Source: Solirhodobacter olei
GTDB taxonomy: Bacteria > Pseudomonadota > Alphaproteobacteria > Rhodobacterales > Rhodobacteraceae
NCBI RefSeq assembly: GCF_004010155.1
Contig: NZ_RRYH01000005.1
Coordinates: forward strand, 124,001-188,000
Length of the DNA: 64,000 nt
Direction: 5' to 3'
The notes beneath the pieces were generated by a model. It saw only the letters and a list, made by a program, of their open reading frames with translations. It was not told the DNA's origin and made no database searches. The position numbers and the translations under genes are program-made. Below are positions 1 to 9,840 of this stretch, in pieces; the first letter of the stretch is position 1; the number at the start of each line of letters is the position of its first letter.

Positions 1-2323
1 AGGCCAGCGGCACCAGCTTGCCCGAACTCGTCGGAATCATCAGCGACTGAAGCGAGGATTCCGTCCACTGGAAGTTCGGATTGTATTCCAGGATCACGTC
101 ATAGCTCGATCCGGTGGTCTGGATCTGCGTCGCCACGTCCGATCCGAAGCCCGCTTCCAGCGTCGTGCGAAGCGACTGGGCCGTCACCCCAAGCCGGCTT
201 GCCGCGTTCTGGTCGACGACGACCTTCGCCTGCAGGGCATTGTCCTCGTAATCCGAGGCGACATCCACGAAATGCGCCGGGTCGCTGCGCATCGCGTCTT
301 CCAGCTTCTGGGCCCAGAGCCGGCCGACGCTGGCGTCGATGGACTGCAGGACGATCTGGTAGGTCGAATCCGTCGCCCGCCCGCCGAAGCGGATCGACTG
401 GGTCGGGCTGACGAAGGCCCGGATGCCGGGGATGCCGCCCAGCGTGCGCCGCAGCTGGCCCAGCGTCACCTGGATCGGCGGGCGCGTCTTCTTGTCCTTC
501 AGCTGGACATACATGAAGCCGCGGTTGGTCTGGCTCGACCGGATGACAGAGGCGACATGCGCCACCGCCGGGTTCTTCTTCACCGCGGCCGCCGCCTCGC
601 CCTGCAGCTTCTCCATCGCGGCGTAGGAGATGTCCTGCCGCGCCGTGGTGGACACGATCAGCGTTCCCAGGTCCTCCGGCGGAAAGAAGCTCCGCTGGAT
701 CGTGGTGAACAGGTAGAACGAGGACACCGCCGTGGCGAAGAACAGCATCAGGATCATCCCCTGATGCCGCAGGCACCATGCGACCGAGCGCTCGTACCCG
801 TCCGTGATCCGGTGGGACAGTGTCCGCTTGGCGGCGCCGGCGTGATGCACGACGGGAAGCCGCGCCGCCATCATCGGCGTCGCCGTAAGCGACACCACGG
901 CCGAACTCAGGATCGCGATCGTGACCACCACCCCGAACTCGTTCAGGATCCGGCCCACGACGCCGCCCATCAGCAGGATCGGCAGGAACACGGCGACCAG
1001 CGACAGCGACATCGAGATGATGGTGCTCGTGACCTCGCGCGAGCCCTCGAGCGCCGCATGCATCGGCGGCTCGCCCAGCTCGGTTCGTCGGACGATGTTC
1101 TCCAGCATCACGATGGCGTCGTCGACCACCAGCCCGACAGAGAGCGTCATCCCCATCAGCGAGATGTTGTCGATCGAATAGCCGAGGAAATACATCAGCC
1201 CCAGCGTCGCGATCAGCGACAGCGGCACCGCGATGGCCGGGATCATCGTCGCGGTCAGCCGGTTGAGGAAGATGTAGATCACCAGCACCACAAGCCCGAT
1301 GGTGATGGCCAGCGTGCCCTGAACGTCATGCACGGCGGCCTTGATGGGCGCGGCGGCATCGTTGACCACGCGGATGGTCGTGCCCGCGGGCAGCGCCGCG
1401 CGGATCTCGGGCAGCTTGGCGCGGATCGCATCGACCACGGCCACGGTGTTTGCGTCGGGCTGGCGCTGGACGGCCAGGATGATGCCGCGCTGGCCGTCGA
1501 AACGCGCCCCGCTGTTGAGGCTGTTCACGCTGTCATAGACATTCGCGACATCGCCGAGGCGGACGAAATTCCCGTCCGGCTTCGCGATGATGAGCGTCCG
1601 GAACGCCGCGGCACTGGTGCGCTGGGTATCGGCAGAGATCGTCAGCTGCTGGCTGGAGTTCTGGATTTCGCCGACCGGCGTCTGGTCGTTCGCGGCCTTC
1701 AGCGCGCTGGCCACGTCGTTCATCGACAGGTTGCGCGCATGCAGCTTCTTCGGCGACACGTCGACCCGGACCGCATAGGTGCGCGAGCCGAACACAAGCG
1801 CCTGCGCCACGCCCGGCAGCGTCGACAGCATGGGCGAGATCACGTTCTCCGCGATATCGTCAACCTGCGTCAGCGGCGCCGCGTCCGAGGTCAGCGCCAG
1901 CATGATGATCGGCGCGGAGGCAGGGTTGACCTTCCGGTAACTCGGCGTCTGCGTCATGTTCGACGGCAGCTTGCGCGAGGCCCGGCTGATCGCCGCCTGC
2001 ACGTCCGCGGCGGCCGCGTCGATGTTGCGCGACAGCGCGAACTGGATGGTGATGTCGGTGGAGCCGAGCGTCGACGTCGCGGAGATCGAGTCGATCCCCT
2101 CGATCGTCTCGAACTGCTTGATCAGCGGCGTGGCGACAGAGGTCGCCATCGTGTCGGGCGACGCCCCCGCGAGATCGGCCGACACCTGGATCGTGGGCAG
2201 GTCGGCCTGCGGCAGGGCGGCGACGGGCAGGTTGGTGTAGCCGGCATATCCCGCAAAGATGATCCCGATCATCATCAGGATCGTGGCCACCGGCCGGCGG
2301 ATGAAGAAGGCCGAGATGCTCAT
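1..2323 (-). CDS. RND multidrug efflux permease, MdtB/MdtC-like (3' end beyond window)
   Basis: Inner-membrane proton-driven pump of the HAE1/RND family, working with a periplasmic adaptor and an outer-membrane channel to expel drugs. About 774 residues are visible and the C-terminus lies off the left edge. The N-terminus (MSISAFFIRRPVATILMM, then LPVAALPQADLPTI) closely resembles E. coli MdtB/MdtC. The TM4 proton-relay motif GLVVDDAIVMLEN with paired Asp is present. Its ATG overlaps the stop of the adaptor gene by 4 bases (ATGA), so the two are translationally coupled. Family is certain; the substrate is unknown. Confidence 0.95.
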   Translation of the reverse strand, partial: MSISAFFIRRPVATILMMIGIIFAGYAGYTNLPVAALPQADLPTIQVSADLAGASPDTMATSVATPLIKQFETIEGIDSISATSTLGSTDITIQFALSRNIDAAAADVQAAISRASRKLPSNMTQTPSYRKVNPASAPIIMLALTSDAAPLTQVDDIAENVISPMLSTLPGVAQALVFGSRTYAVRVDVSPKKLHARNLSMNDVASALKAANDQTPVGEIQNSSQQLTISADTQRTSAAAFRTLIIAKPDGNFVRLGDVANVYDSVNSLNSGARFDGQRGIILAVQRQPDANTVAVVDAIRAKLPEIRAALPAGTTIRVVNDAAAPIKAAVHDVQGTLAITIGLVVLVIYIFLNRLTATMIPAIAVPLSLIATLGLMYFLGYSIDNISLMGMTLSVGLVVDDAIVMLENIVRRTELGEPPMHAALEGSREVTSTIISMSLSLVAVFLPILLMGGVVGRILNEFGVVVTIAILSSAVVSLTATPMMAARLPVVHHAGAAKRTLSHRITDGYERSVAWCLRHQGMILMLFFATAVSSFYLFTTIQRSFFPPEDLGTLIVSTTARQDISYAAMEKLQGEAAAAVKKNPAVAHVASVIRSSQTNRGFMYVQLKDKKTRPPIQVTLGQLRRTLGGIPGIRAFVSPTQSIRFGGRATDSTYQIVLQSIDASVGRLWAQKLEDAMRSDPAHFVDVASDYEDNALQAKVVVDQNAASRLGVTAQSLRTTLEAGFGSDVATQIQTTGSSYDVILEYNPNFQWTESSLQSLMIPTSSGKLVPLA

Positions 2324-3615
2324 GACTTGCTGACCGCCGCCGCGTCGGAGGCCGACAGGTCCGCCTGGCCGTGCTTGTTGCCCGCGGCCCCAGAGGCCCC
2401 CGCTTCCGCCTTGGGCGGAACGATCCGGATCGCGGCGCCGTTCGTCAGCGCCGCCTGGCCCTCGGTCACCACCCTGTCGCCCGCCTTGAGGCCGGAGCTG
2501 ATCCCCGCCAGCCCGTTCTCGCGCAGCGCGACCTGCACGATGCGGCTTTCCACCGTGCCCTTGTCGGTGACCACGAAGACCGCCGAGCCGTTGACATGCG
2601 GCATCACCGCCACGCCCGGCACCAGCACCAGCTCCCCGGTCGTGCCGGCCTGCACCGTCACGTTCACCGGCTGGTCGGGCCAGAGCATCTCGTCGTCATT
2701 GGCAAGGCTCGCCCGAAGCGTCACGGTGGCCGAAGCCGGGTCGACCGCGTTGTCGATGAAGGTCACGGCCCCCTTGGCCTGCGGGCCGGAGGCGGCGTCG
2801 CTCAACTCGGGCGAGACCGTGACCGTCAGCACCCCGGCCTTCTGGGTCCGGCGCAGCAGCGGCAGGTCCTCGACCGGCAGGCTGAACTGCACCAGCACCG
2901 GCTTCATCTTGATGATCTGCAGGATCTTGGTGCCCGCCGGAACGAAGGCGCCGGTGGAAAATTGCACCGCGCCCACCTTGCCGTCGAAGGGCGCCCGGAT
3001 CTGGGTGTTGGCAAGCGTCACCTGGTCGACGGCATAGGCCGCCTTGTCGACCGCGAGCGTGCCCTTCGCCACCTTCACCGCCGCCAGCGCATCGTCGCCC
3101 GACTGCGCGGTCGAGACCCCGGTCTGCACAAGGTGCTGGGTGCGGGTATAGGTCGACTGCGCGTTGTCGAGCGTCGCCTGGTCCTTGTCGATCTGCGCCT
3201 TGTCCTTGGCGATCTGGGCGCGGATCGCCCGGTCGTCGAGCTGCACCAGCAGGTCGCCGGCCTTCACCTCGGCCCCGTCGGCGACCAGCACCTTGGCGAT
3301 GGTGCCCGCCGTCTCGGGCGAAAGCGCCGTCGACTGGGTGGCGGTCACGGTGCCCAGCGCGCTGCGCAGCACCGGCAGCGTGCCCGCCTTGGCCACGGCC
3401 ACGTTGACCGCAACCGGCCCGGCATGATGCCCGCCCTGGCCCTGGGCCGCAGCCCCCGCCCCGGCCTTGGCCCCGGAAGCCCCCGCCGCGAGCGAGGGAT
3501 CGATCTTCGCCACCGCCGTCTTCACCCAGGCGGGGGAGACCGCGACCAGCTCACGCCGGTAGAAGTATCCCGCCGCGACCACGGCCAGGACCACGAGGAG
3601 GGCGTATTTCTTCAT
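2320..3615 (-). CDS. RND periplasmic adaptor subunit (membrane fusion protein), MdtA-like
   Basis: Adaptor of 431 residues linking the downstream RND pump to an outer-membrane channel. An N-terminal hydrophobic anchor (KYALLVVLAVVAAGYFY) is followed by a Gly/Ala/His-rich stretch. Then come lipoyl-like half motifs around residues 95-125 (AGTIAKVLVADGAEVKAGDLL) and 205-220 (RAPFDGKVGAV), separated by an alpha-hairpin coiled coil of about 130-195. Beta-barrel and membrane-proximal domains follow. It is first gene of the minus-strand pair, with a divergent MFS gene upstream. The C-terminus has a Ser/Ala-rich tail. Confidence 0.95.
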   Translation of the reverse strand: MKKYALLVVLAVVAAGYFYRRELVAVSPAWVKTAVAKIDPSLAAGASGAKAGAGAAAQGQGGHHAGPVAVNVAVAKAGTLPVLRSALGTVTATQSTALSPETAGTIAKVLVADGAEVKAGDLLVQLDDRAIRAQIAKDKAQIDKDQATLDNAQSTYTRTQHLVQTGVSTAQSGDDALAAVKVAKGTLAVDKAAYAVDQVTLANTQIRAPFDGKVGAVQFSTGAFVPAGTKILQIIKMKPVLVQFSLPVEDLPLLRRTQKAGVLTVTVSPELSDAASGPQAKGAVTFIDNAVDPASATVTLRASLANDDEMLWPDQPVNVTVQAGTTGELVLVPGVAVMPHVNGSAVFVVTDKGTVESRIVQVALRENGLAGISSGLKAGDRVVTEGQAALTNGAAIRIVPPKAEAGASGAAGNKHGQADLSASDAAAVSKS

Positions 3616-3697
3616 TGCTCAGAGCTCCCTGCGCCGGGCAATGCCCCGGGCGCAACCGGACGAACACTAGGACCCGCCTTGGTCGAAGAAAATGCGT

Positions 3698-3720
3698 AAG
3701 TGTAGCTTTCATCTACGCGT
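3698..3720. promoter_or_regulatory. imperfect palindrome in the divergent efflux promoter region (candidate operator)
   Basis: The 291-base region between the adaptor gene (leftward) and the MFS gene (rightward) is more AT-rich than its surroundings. It holds AAGTGTAG, a 7-base spacer CTTTCAT, and CTACGCGT; 6 of 8 arm positions pair, including a perfect GTAG/CTAC core. Such sites between divergent efflux genes are often bound by TetR, MarR or LysR-type regulators, but no regulator gene is in the window. Inference only. Confidence 0.25.
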
Positions 3721-3906
3721 GATAGAGAAGAAATCCAAGCGAATGATAAAGCCATCTCAGCGCCTTGCGGTCGTAGTCGATCAGGCTTTAACGCACCCGC
3801 CTTCCCTTTCCGTCGCCGCGGTGCGACATATTTTCCGCCCCTCTCCCGCGCCCGCAGACGCGCCGCGCATCCCGGGCGCTGCGCCCCGCACCGAAGGACC
3901 CGCCCC

Positions 3907-5331
3907 GTGACCCGCGCCACCGCCCTGTCCATGATCAAGTCCCGCGCCATCCCGCTGATCGTGGCCACCGCGCTATTCATGGAGAACCTCGACAGCACCG
4001 TCATCGCCACCTCGCTGCCGAAGATCGCGCAGGATCTGGGCACCAGCCCGATCCACCTGAAACTGGCGCTGACCTCCTACCTGCTGGCGCTGGCGATCTT
4101 TATCCCGGCTTCGGGCTGGATGGCCGACCGCTTCGGGGCGCGCAGCGTCTTCCGCCTCGCCATCCTGGTCTTCGCCACCGGCTCGATCGCCTGCGGCGCC
4201 TCCTCCTCGCTCTTCTGGCTGGTCTGCGCGCGGGTGCTGCAGGGGATCGGCGGCTCGATGATGGTGCCGGTGGGCCGGCTGATCGTGCTGCGCACCACGC
4301 CGAAGTCGGCGCTGGTCGACGCGCTGGCCTGGCTGACCATGCCCGCGCTCCTCGGCCCGGTCATGGGCCCGCCGCTCGGCGGCTTCATCACCACCTATTT
4401 CGACTGGCGCTGGATCTTCTGGATCAACATCCCGATCGCGGCCCTCGGCGTCACCCTCGTCACCCTCTTCATCCCCCGCGTGAGGGCCGAGGCCACCCGC
4501 GCCTTCGACGCGCTGGGGTTCCTGCTCGTCGGCCCCGGCCTCGCCGCCTTCCTGACCGGGGTGACGATGGCCGGCCTCGGCCTCTCGTCCATGGCGGTGA
4601 TGCTGGGGCTGACCTTCGGAGGCCTCGCGCTGGTGCTGCTCTACATCCGCCATGCCGGGCGGGTGGAGGCGCCGCTCGTGGACCTCACGCTTTTCTCGCT
4701 GCCGACGTTCCGCGCGGCGGCCCTCGGCGGCAGCCTCTTCCGCATCGGCGGCGGCGCGCAGCCCTTCCTGCTGCCCCTGATGCTGCAGCTCGGCTTCGGC
4801 TATTCGCCGTTCCAGTCGGGCCTGGTGACGCTGGCCACCGGCGCCGGCGCGCTGACGCTGAAATTCGGGGCCCAGCGGATCCTGAACCGCTTCGGTTTCC
4901 GCCGCATCCTGATCGTCAACGCGGTGCTCGGATCGCTCTTCCTGCTGGCGCCCGCCAGCTTCACCGCCGCCACGCCCTATGCCGCGATGGTCGGCGTCCT
5001 GTTCATCGGCGGGATCTGCCGTTCGCTGGAGTTCACCTCGATCAGCGCCATCGCCTATTCCGAGATCACATCGGACCGGATGAGCAGCGCCACCAGCTTC
5101 AACTCCGTCCTGCAGCAGCTCTCCCGCTCCATCGGGATCACGGTCGCGGCCTTCGCGTTGCAAGGGGTGCAAAGCTATCGCGACACGGCTCAGATCACCG
5201 CCGCCAGCTTCCCGCCGGTGTTCTGGATGATCGCGGGCGTCTCGATCGCCTCGGTGATCTGGTTCCTGCGGCTCTCGCCCGATGCCGGCGGTCAGCTCCT
5301 CAGCCGCCGCAGCTCGGAAGGCCGGGCCTGA
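3907..5331 (+). CDS. MFS drug exporter, DHA2 family, MdtD-like
   Basis: Inner-membrane proton antiporter of 474 residues with a 14-helix DHA2-type hydrophobic pattern. Residues near the start (FMENLDSTVIATSLPKIAQ), motif A-like GWMADRFGARSVF, and RVLQGIGGSMMVPVGRLIV strongly resemble E. coli MdtD, which sits in the mdtABCD operon with RND pumps. The GTG start is preceded by GAAGGA at 8 bases; an in-frame ATG lies 24 bases downstream. It is divergent from one RND module and convergent with a second, suggesting a rearranged mdt-type locus. The substrate cannot be told. Confidence 0.92.
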   Translation: MTRATALSMIKSRAIPLIVATALFMENLDSTVIATSLPKIAQDLGTSPIHLKLALTSYLLALAIFIPASGWMADRFGARSVFRLAILVFATGSIACGASSSLFWLVCARVLQGIGGSMMVPVGRLIVLRTTPKSALVDALAWLTMPALLGPVMGPPLGGFITTYFDWRWIFWINIPIAALGVTLVTLFIPRVRAEATRAFDALGFLLVGPGLAAFLTGVTMAGLGLSSMAVMLGLTFGGLALVLLYIRHAGRVEAPLVDLTLFSLPTFRAAALGGSLFRIGGGAQPFLLPLMLQLGFGYSPFQSGLVTLATGAGALTLKFGAQRILNRFGFRRILIVNAVLGSLFLLAPASFTAATPYAAMVGVLFIGGICRSLEFTSISAIAYSEITSDRMSSATSFNSVLQQLSRSIGITVAAFALQGVQSYRDTAQITAASFPPVFWMIAGVSIASVIWFLRLSPDAGGQLLSRRSSEGRA

Positions 5332-5361
5332 ACGGCCCGCTCCCCCGGCGCGCGGGCGGCG

Positions 5362-8300
5362 CTACTCCGCCGCCACCTCGCCGCCGCGACGCCGCCGCCG
5401 GCGGAACCAGCCGAACCAGCGCCATTGCCGCTTGCCGTCGCGGGTGACGAGCATCAAGAGCGACGGCGTCACGATCAGCGTCAGCACCGTGGCGAAGGCC
5501 AGCCCGAAGACGATGGCCGAGGACAGCGAGATCCACCACTGCGTGGACGGCGCGTTCATCGTGGTCTCATGGCTCAGCAGTTCGAGGTTCAGCCCGAAGG
5601 CGATCGGCAGCACGCCGAGGATCGCGGTGACGGCGGTCAGCACCACCGGCCGGGCGCGCTCGTGGCAGGTCTCCAGGATGGCGTCGACCTTGCCCATCCC
5701 CTCCTCGCGCAGCTTGTCGAACGTGTCGATCAGCACGATGTTGTTGTTCACCACCACGCCCGCCAGAGCAATGATGCCGATCCCGGTCATCACCACCCCG
5801 AAGGGCTGATGCATGATGATGAGGCCGAGGAAGACCCCGATGGTCGACATCACCACGGCCGAAAGCACCAGCCAGACAGAGGTGAACTTGTTGAACTGGG
5901 CCAGAAGCACCGTGAAGATCAGGAACACCGCCGCCAGCGCCGCCTTCGACAGGAAGGCCGCGGAATCCTTCTGGTCCTGATCGGAACCGGCGAGCTTCCA
6001 GCGCACGCCCTTCTGATCAAGGTTCATGGACTGCATCATCCGCGTCACCTCCGCCTGAACGGCCGAGATCTGCGCCCCCTCGCGCACGTTGGCAGAGACG
6101 GTGACGGTGCGCACCCCGTCGATCCGCGTCAGCGTGCCGGTGGAGGGCGCGGCCACGCGGTGGACGAAGTTCGACAGCGGCACCGGCCCGTTCGCCGTCG
6201 GCACCCGAAGCTCGTCGAGCATGGAGAGCGTGCGATCCTTGGCCGGCAGGCGCAGGCGGATATCCACGGGGTTGTCCTGCCCCGGCGGGCGGTAGTCGGT
6301 CAGCTTCAGCCCGCCGGTGACCAGCTGGACCATGGCGCCGATCGTGCCCGGCTGCACGCCCGCCTTGGCCGCATCCGCCCGGTCCACCTGCAGCTCCCAA
6401 GTCACGCCCGGTGGCGGCAGCCCGTCGGCGATGTCGACCGCCTCGGGGATGTTCTTCTTCAGCGCCGCCGCGACCAGACGCGCCTCGCCGTCAAGCCCCT
6501 TCGGGTCGACCTGCGATAGCTGGATCTGGATCGGCTTGCCCGAGGGCGGGCCCGCCTGCGGCACCGAAACCTCGACCTCGACACCGGGCAGGCCGACCAT
6601 GGCCTTCCGGAGGTTCGCGAGGATCTCGTTCGCTGCCGGCCGGTGCCGCCAGTCGACGAATTCATACTGGATCACGCCCACCACGTCGGCCGCGACGCTG
6701 GCGCTCGGGCTGCAGTCCCGCGCCTGCCCGGCGCAGGTATAGACCGTCTTGATCCCGGGCCAGCCCAGCAGCCGCACCTCCGCCTGCCGGGTCAGCGCGT
6801 CCATCTCGTCGATGGAGAGGTTGCCGCGGGCATGGACGTAGAGAAGGCCGTAATCCGGCTCGACATTCGGGAAGAACTCCACCCCCGCGCCGTATTTGCC
6901 GTAGGCCACGGGCACCGCGACCAGCGCCGCGACGGCGGCGATCACCACGATCCACGGATGGCGGATCGCGCGGCGGACAAAGCGCATGTAAAGGCTGTCG
7001 CGCCGCGTCTCCCCCTCCGGCGACTTCCGCGCGATCAAGGCCCCCAGCGTCGGGGCGAAAATCAGCGCGTAAAGCATCGAAGCCGAGAGCGTCGCGATCA
7101 GCGTCAGCGGCAGGTACATCATGAACTGCCCGACGATGCCGGGCCAGAACAGCAGGGGCGAGAACGCCGCCACCCGCGTCATCGTCGCCGCGATCACCGG
7201 CCCCGCCATGCGGTGAGAGGCCATGGCGAAGGCCTCCTTCCGGTCCATCCCCTCCGCCATCCGCCGCTCGGCGAATTCGGTGACGATGATCGCGTCGTCG
7301 ACCAGCATTCCCACGGCGAGGATCAGGCTGAAGAGCACCACGATGTTGACGGTCAGCCCCGCCAGCGACAGCCCCAGGATCCCCATCAGGAACGAGGCCG
7401 GGATGGCCAGCCCGATCAGAAGCGAGGCGCGCGCCGAAAGCGAGAAGAGGATGACGATGAAGACGAGGATAACCGCCGTCAGCACCGAGTTCTGCAGGTC
7501 CGACAGCAGCTGGCGGATGTTGGTGGACTTGTCCTGCGAATAGCTGACGACCGCGCCCTTCGGCAGCTGCTTCTCGAAAGCGGCGGTGACGGCCTTCACC
7601 GCGTCCACCGTCTCGATCAGGTTCGCGCCCGAGCGTTTGGAGACGGCAATCGCGATCGCGGGCTTGCCGTTCAGCCGCGTGATCGTCGTCGGCTCCTTCT
7701 GGGTCGCGGTGATGGTGGCGATATCCTTGGCGCGGACGACCGCGTTCGGTGTCGCCACGATCGGCAGGTTCGCCACGTCCTGAGGGGTCTCGATCAGCGC
7801 CGGCACCTTGATCGCGTAGCGGCCCTGGTCGCCCTGCATCGCGCCGGCGGCGACAAGCTGGTTGTTCGCCACCGCGCCGCCGATCAGCTGGTCCGGACGC
7901 AACCCGTAGGAGACGAGCTTGTCCGGGTCGATCGTCACGTCCACCACGTCGTCGCGCACGCCCTGCAGCGTCGCGTCAAGGACGCCGTGAACGTCGCCGA
8001 TCCGGTCGCGCAGGTCCCGCGCGGCCGCGGTCAGCGCGCGCTCGGGCACGTCGCCCGACAGCGTGACCACCAGCACCGGGAATTCCGAGATGTTGACCTC
8101 GTGCACCGTCGGGTCCTGGGTCATCCCGTCCGGCAGATTGGCCCTGGCATCCGACACGGCGGCACGGACGTCCTGCAGGGCCTTGGCCAGGTTCGCCCCG
8201 GCCTGGAACTCGATCAGCACCGATCCCCCGCCCTCATAGGCGGTGGAGGTCATCTTCTTGATCCCGGCGATGGTCTTGACCTGCGTCTCCATCGGGCGCA

Positions 8301-8490
8301 GCAGCAGCCGCTCGCTGTCCTCCGGAGAGATCCCGTTATACGTCATCTGGACGTACATGATCGGGATCTGGATATCCGGCTCGGCCTCCTTCGGCACCGT
8401 GGAATAGGCGATCGCACCCGCAACGATCAGCGCCAGCAGCACCGACAGCGTCAGCCGGGTGTTGCGGATCGCCAGTTCGACGAGCTTCAT
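5362..8490 (-). CDS. RND efflux permease (second system)
   Basis: Complete 1042-residue RND pump. The N-terminus MKLVELAIRNTRLTLSVLLA and KEAEPDIQIPIMYVQ are typical of the AcrB/MexB-like branch found in many proteobacteria. The TM4 motif VGMLVDDAIIVTEFAERR carries the paired Asp proton relay. There are two large periplasmic porter regions and two sets of transmembrane helices, and a basic C-terminus (FRRRRRRGGEVAAE). The start codon overlaps the stop of the upstream adaptor gene (ATGA). It differs clearly from the MdtB/C-like pump at the left edge, so two separate tripartite systems are encoded here. Confidence 0.96.
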   Translation of the reverse strand: MKLVELAIRNTRLTLSVLLALIVAGAIAYSTVPKEAEPDIQIPIMYVQMTYNGISPEDSERLLLRPMETQVKTIAGIKKMTSTAYEGGGSVLIEFQAGANLAKALQDVRAAVSDARANLPDGMTQDPTVHEVNISEFPVLVVTLSGDVPERALTAAARDLRDRIGDVHGVLDATLQGVRDDVVDVTIDPDKLVSYGLRPDQLIGGAVANNQLVAAGAMQGDQGRYAIKVPALIETPQDVANLPIVATPNAVVRAKDIATITATQKEPTTITRLNGKPAIAIAVSKRSGANLIETVDAVKAVTAAFEKQLPKGAVVSYSQDKSTNIRQLLSDLQNSVLTAVILVFIVILFSLSARASLLIGLAIPASFLMGILGLSLAGLTVNIVVLFSLILAVGMLVDDAIIVTEFAERRMAEGMDRKEAFAMASHRMAGPVIAATMTRVAAFSPLLFWPGIVGQFMMYLPLTLIATLSASMLYALIFAPTLGALIARKSPEGETRRDSLYMRFVRRAIRHPWIVVIAAVAALVAVPVAYGKYGAGVEFFPNVEPDYGLLYVHARGNLSIDEMDALTRQAEVRLLGWPGIKTVYTCAGQARDCSPSASVAADVVGVIQYEFVDWRHRPAANEILANLRKAMVGLPGVEVEVSVPQAGPPSGKPIQIQLSQVDPKGLDGEARLVAAALKKNIPEAVDIADGLPPPGVTWELQVDRADAAKAGVQPGTIGAMVQLVTGGLKLTDYRPPGQDNPVDIRLRLPAKDRTLSMLDELRVPTANGPVPLSNFVHRVAAPSTGTLTRIDGVRTVTVSANVREGAQISAVQAEVTRMMQSMNLDQKGVRWKLAGSDQDQKDSAAFLSKAALAAVFLIFTVLLAQFNKFTSVWLVLSAVVMSTIGVFLGLIIMHQPFGVVMTGIGIIALAGVVVNNNIVLIDTFDKLREEGMGKVDAILETCHERARPVVLTAVTAILGVLPIAFGLNLELLSHETTMNAPSTQWWISLSSAIVFGLAFATVLTLIVTPSLLMLVTRDGKRQWRWFGWFRRRRRRGGEVAAE

Positions 8491-9656
8491 GGATTGGCCC
8501 CGGCGGCGTCCAGCACCACGGTGGAACTGCCGAGCACCGGCCCGCCCTTCGGCGGCGCCACCACGTCGACCTTCTGCCCGTCCCGCACCAGGTCCTGGCC
8601 AGAGACGATGATCCGCACCCCGGCCGGAACCCCGGAAAGGATCAGCCCGCCCGGGGTGTCGTCGACCAGCTTCACCGGCGTGAACTGCGCCACGTCATCC
8701 GCGCCCACCGTGCGCAGGCCCAGCGCGCCGTTCTCCGACAGCGTGATGGCCGAACGCGGCACCGTCACCGCCTTGACCGGCGGCGCAAACAGCGTCACCT
8801 GCGCGGTCATGCCCGCCGGGATCCTGCCATCGGGGTTGGCCAGCGCGATCTCCACCGGATAGGTCCGCGTCACCTTCTGACCGAGACGCGAGACATAGCG
8901 CACCGTGCCGGTGAAGGTCCGCCCGTCGACAAGGCTCACCTTGGCCTTCGAACCGACCGAGACATCGCTCACGTCCTGCTCGTTCACCGCCGCGCGCACC
9001 ACGATCGGGTCAAGCGCCAGAAGCTCGGCCACCGGCGTGCCGGGCTGGACCCACTGGCCCTGCTCGACAGCGGTGCTGTCTACCACGCCTGCGAAGGGCG
9101 CGCGCAGGATCAGCTTGTCCGCCGCCGCCTGCGCCTGCGCCAGCGCCGCCTTCGCCGCCGCCTCGGCCGACCGCACGCCAAGCAGTTGCAGATCCGCCAT
9201 ATGGCCCGATTTCGCCAGCTGCTCGTCGGCCCTCAACTCCTGCGTGCGCTGCGCCAGCGCCGCCTGCGCCGTCTCCACCGCGGCCTTCAGGTCCTCGCCC
9301 TCAAGCCGCAGGATGACGGCCCCGGCGGCGACCTGCTGGCCCTCCTTCACCTCGAGCTGGCCGATGATGCCGGAGGTCCGCGCCGCAAGCTGCACGGATT
9401 TGTCGGCCTGGGTCTCGCCGGTCAGCAGGATCGGGCGGGAATGGTCCTCGAAGCGCGGCACGATCGCCGCGACCGTCGGCAGCTGCGGCTTTGCCTCGCC
9501 CTGTTTCGCCGACGTCTGCGCGTCCTGCGGCGCCGGCTGCGCCGCCGCCGCCTGCTCGCTTCCAACCGAGGCGAACTTGCCGGTGACCACCCAGGCGGCG
9601 GCCCCGATCAGAACGATGATCGCTGCGATCCGGTGACCCGGCATTCTACGAGACAT
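8487..9656 (-). CDS. RND periplasmic adaptor subunit (second system)
   Basis: Adaptor of about 389 residues. It has an N-terminal transmembrane anchor (HRIAAIIVLIGAAAWVV), a lipoyl half motif (GIIGQLEVKEGQQVAAGAVIL), a coiled hairpin, the second half (LRAPFAGVVDSTAVEQGQWV) and beta-barrel domains. It is translationally coupled to the pump gene by a 4-base overlap. Start: ATG at 9656 gives MSRRMPGHR; a GTG at 9674 is an alternative adding six residues, and neither has a strong Shine-Dalgarno. The outer-membrane channel (TolC-like) is not nearby. Confidence 0.93.
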   Translation of the reverse strand: MSRRMPGHRIAAIIVLIGAAAWVVTGKFASVGSEQAAAAQPAPQDAQTSAKQGEAKPQLPTVAAIVPRFEDHSRPILLTGETQADKSVQLAARTSGIIGQLEVKEGQQVAAGAVILRLEGEDLKAAVETAQAALAQRTQELRADEQLAKSGHMADLQLLGVRSAEAAAKAALAQAQAAADKLILRAPFAGVVDSTAVEQGQWVQPGTPVAELLALDPIVVRAAVNEQDVSDVSVGSKAKVSLVDGRTFTGTVRYVSRLGQKVTRTYPVEIALANPDGRIPAGMTAQVTLFAPPVKAVTVPRSAITLSENGALGLRTVGADDVAQFTPVKLVDDTPGGLILSGVPAGVRIIVSGQDLVRDGQKVDVVAPPKGGPVLGSSTVVLDAAGANP

Positions 9657-9739
9657 AGGCCCGAATTCCCGCACTCATTCCACGCGCCATCTGCCCCCGC
9701 CCCACGCGGACCGCCACGAGAGCGCCGTTTCTCCGCCTC

Positions 9740-9766
9740 TAGATAAGCTCTCGCTCATCCGATCAA
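9740..9766 (-). promoter_or_regulatory. possible promoter of the second RND operon
   Basis: Read on the minus strand, TTGATC (9766-9761) and TATCTA (9745-9740) are separated by 15 bases. This lies upstream of the adaptor gene in a locally AT-richer patch. The spacing is short for a sigma-70 promoter. The flanking GCTCA and TGAGC sequences may form part of an operator. Weak support. Confidence 0.25.
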
Positions 9767-9840
9767 GTGTTTGTGAGCAGGAAGCCGCCGATTTGGACAG
9801 AATTGCCACACCCGTCAAACGGGTGCCGCGCCCCTCCGGC

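Noticed and set aside
272-3037. A 921-codon open frame antisense to the left RND pump and adaptor
   Set aside because: Its product is Arg/His/Asp-rich without domains, and it lies wholly opposite genes with clear family signatures. Such frames are expected in GC-rich DNA.
5332-5361. Terminator in the 30-base gap between the MFS gene and the second RND pump
   Set aside because: GCCCGC/GCGGGC can pair but with a long loop and no T-run; too weak to annotate.
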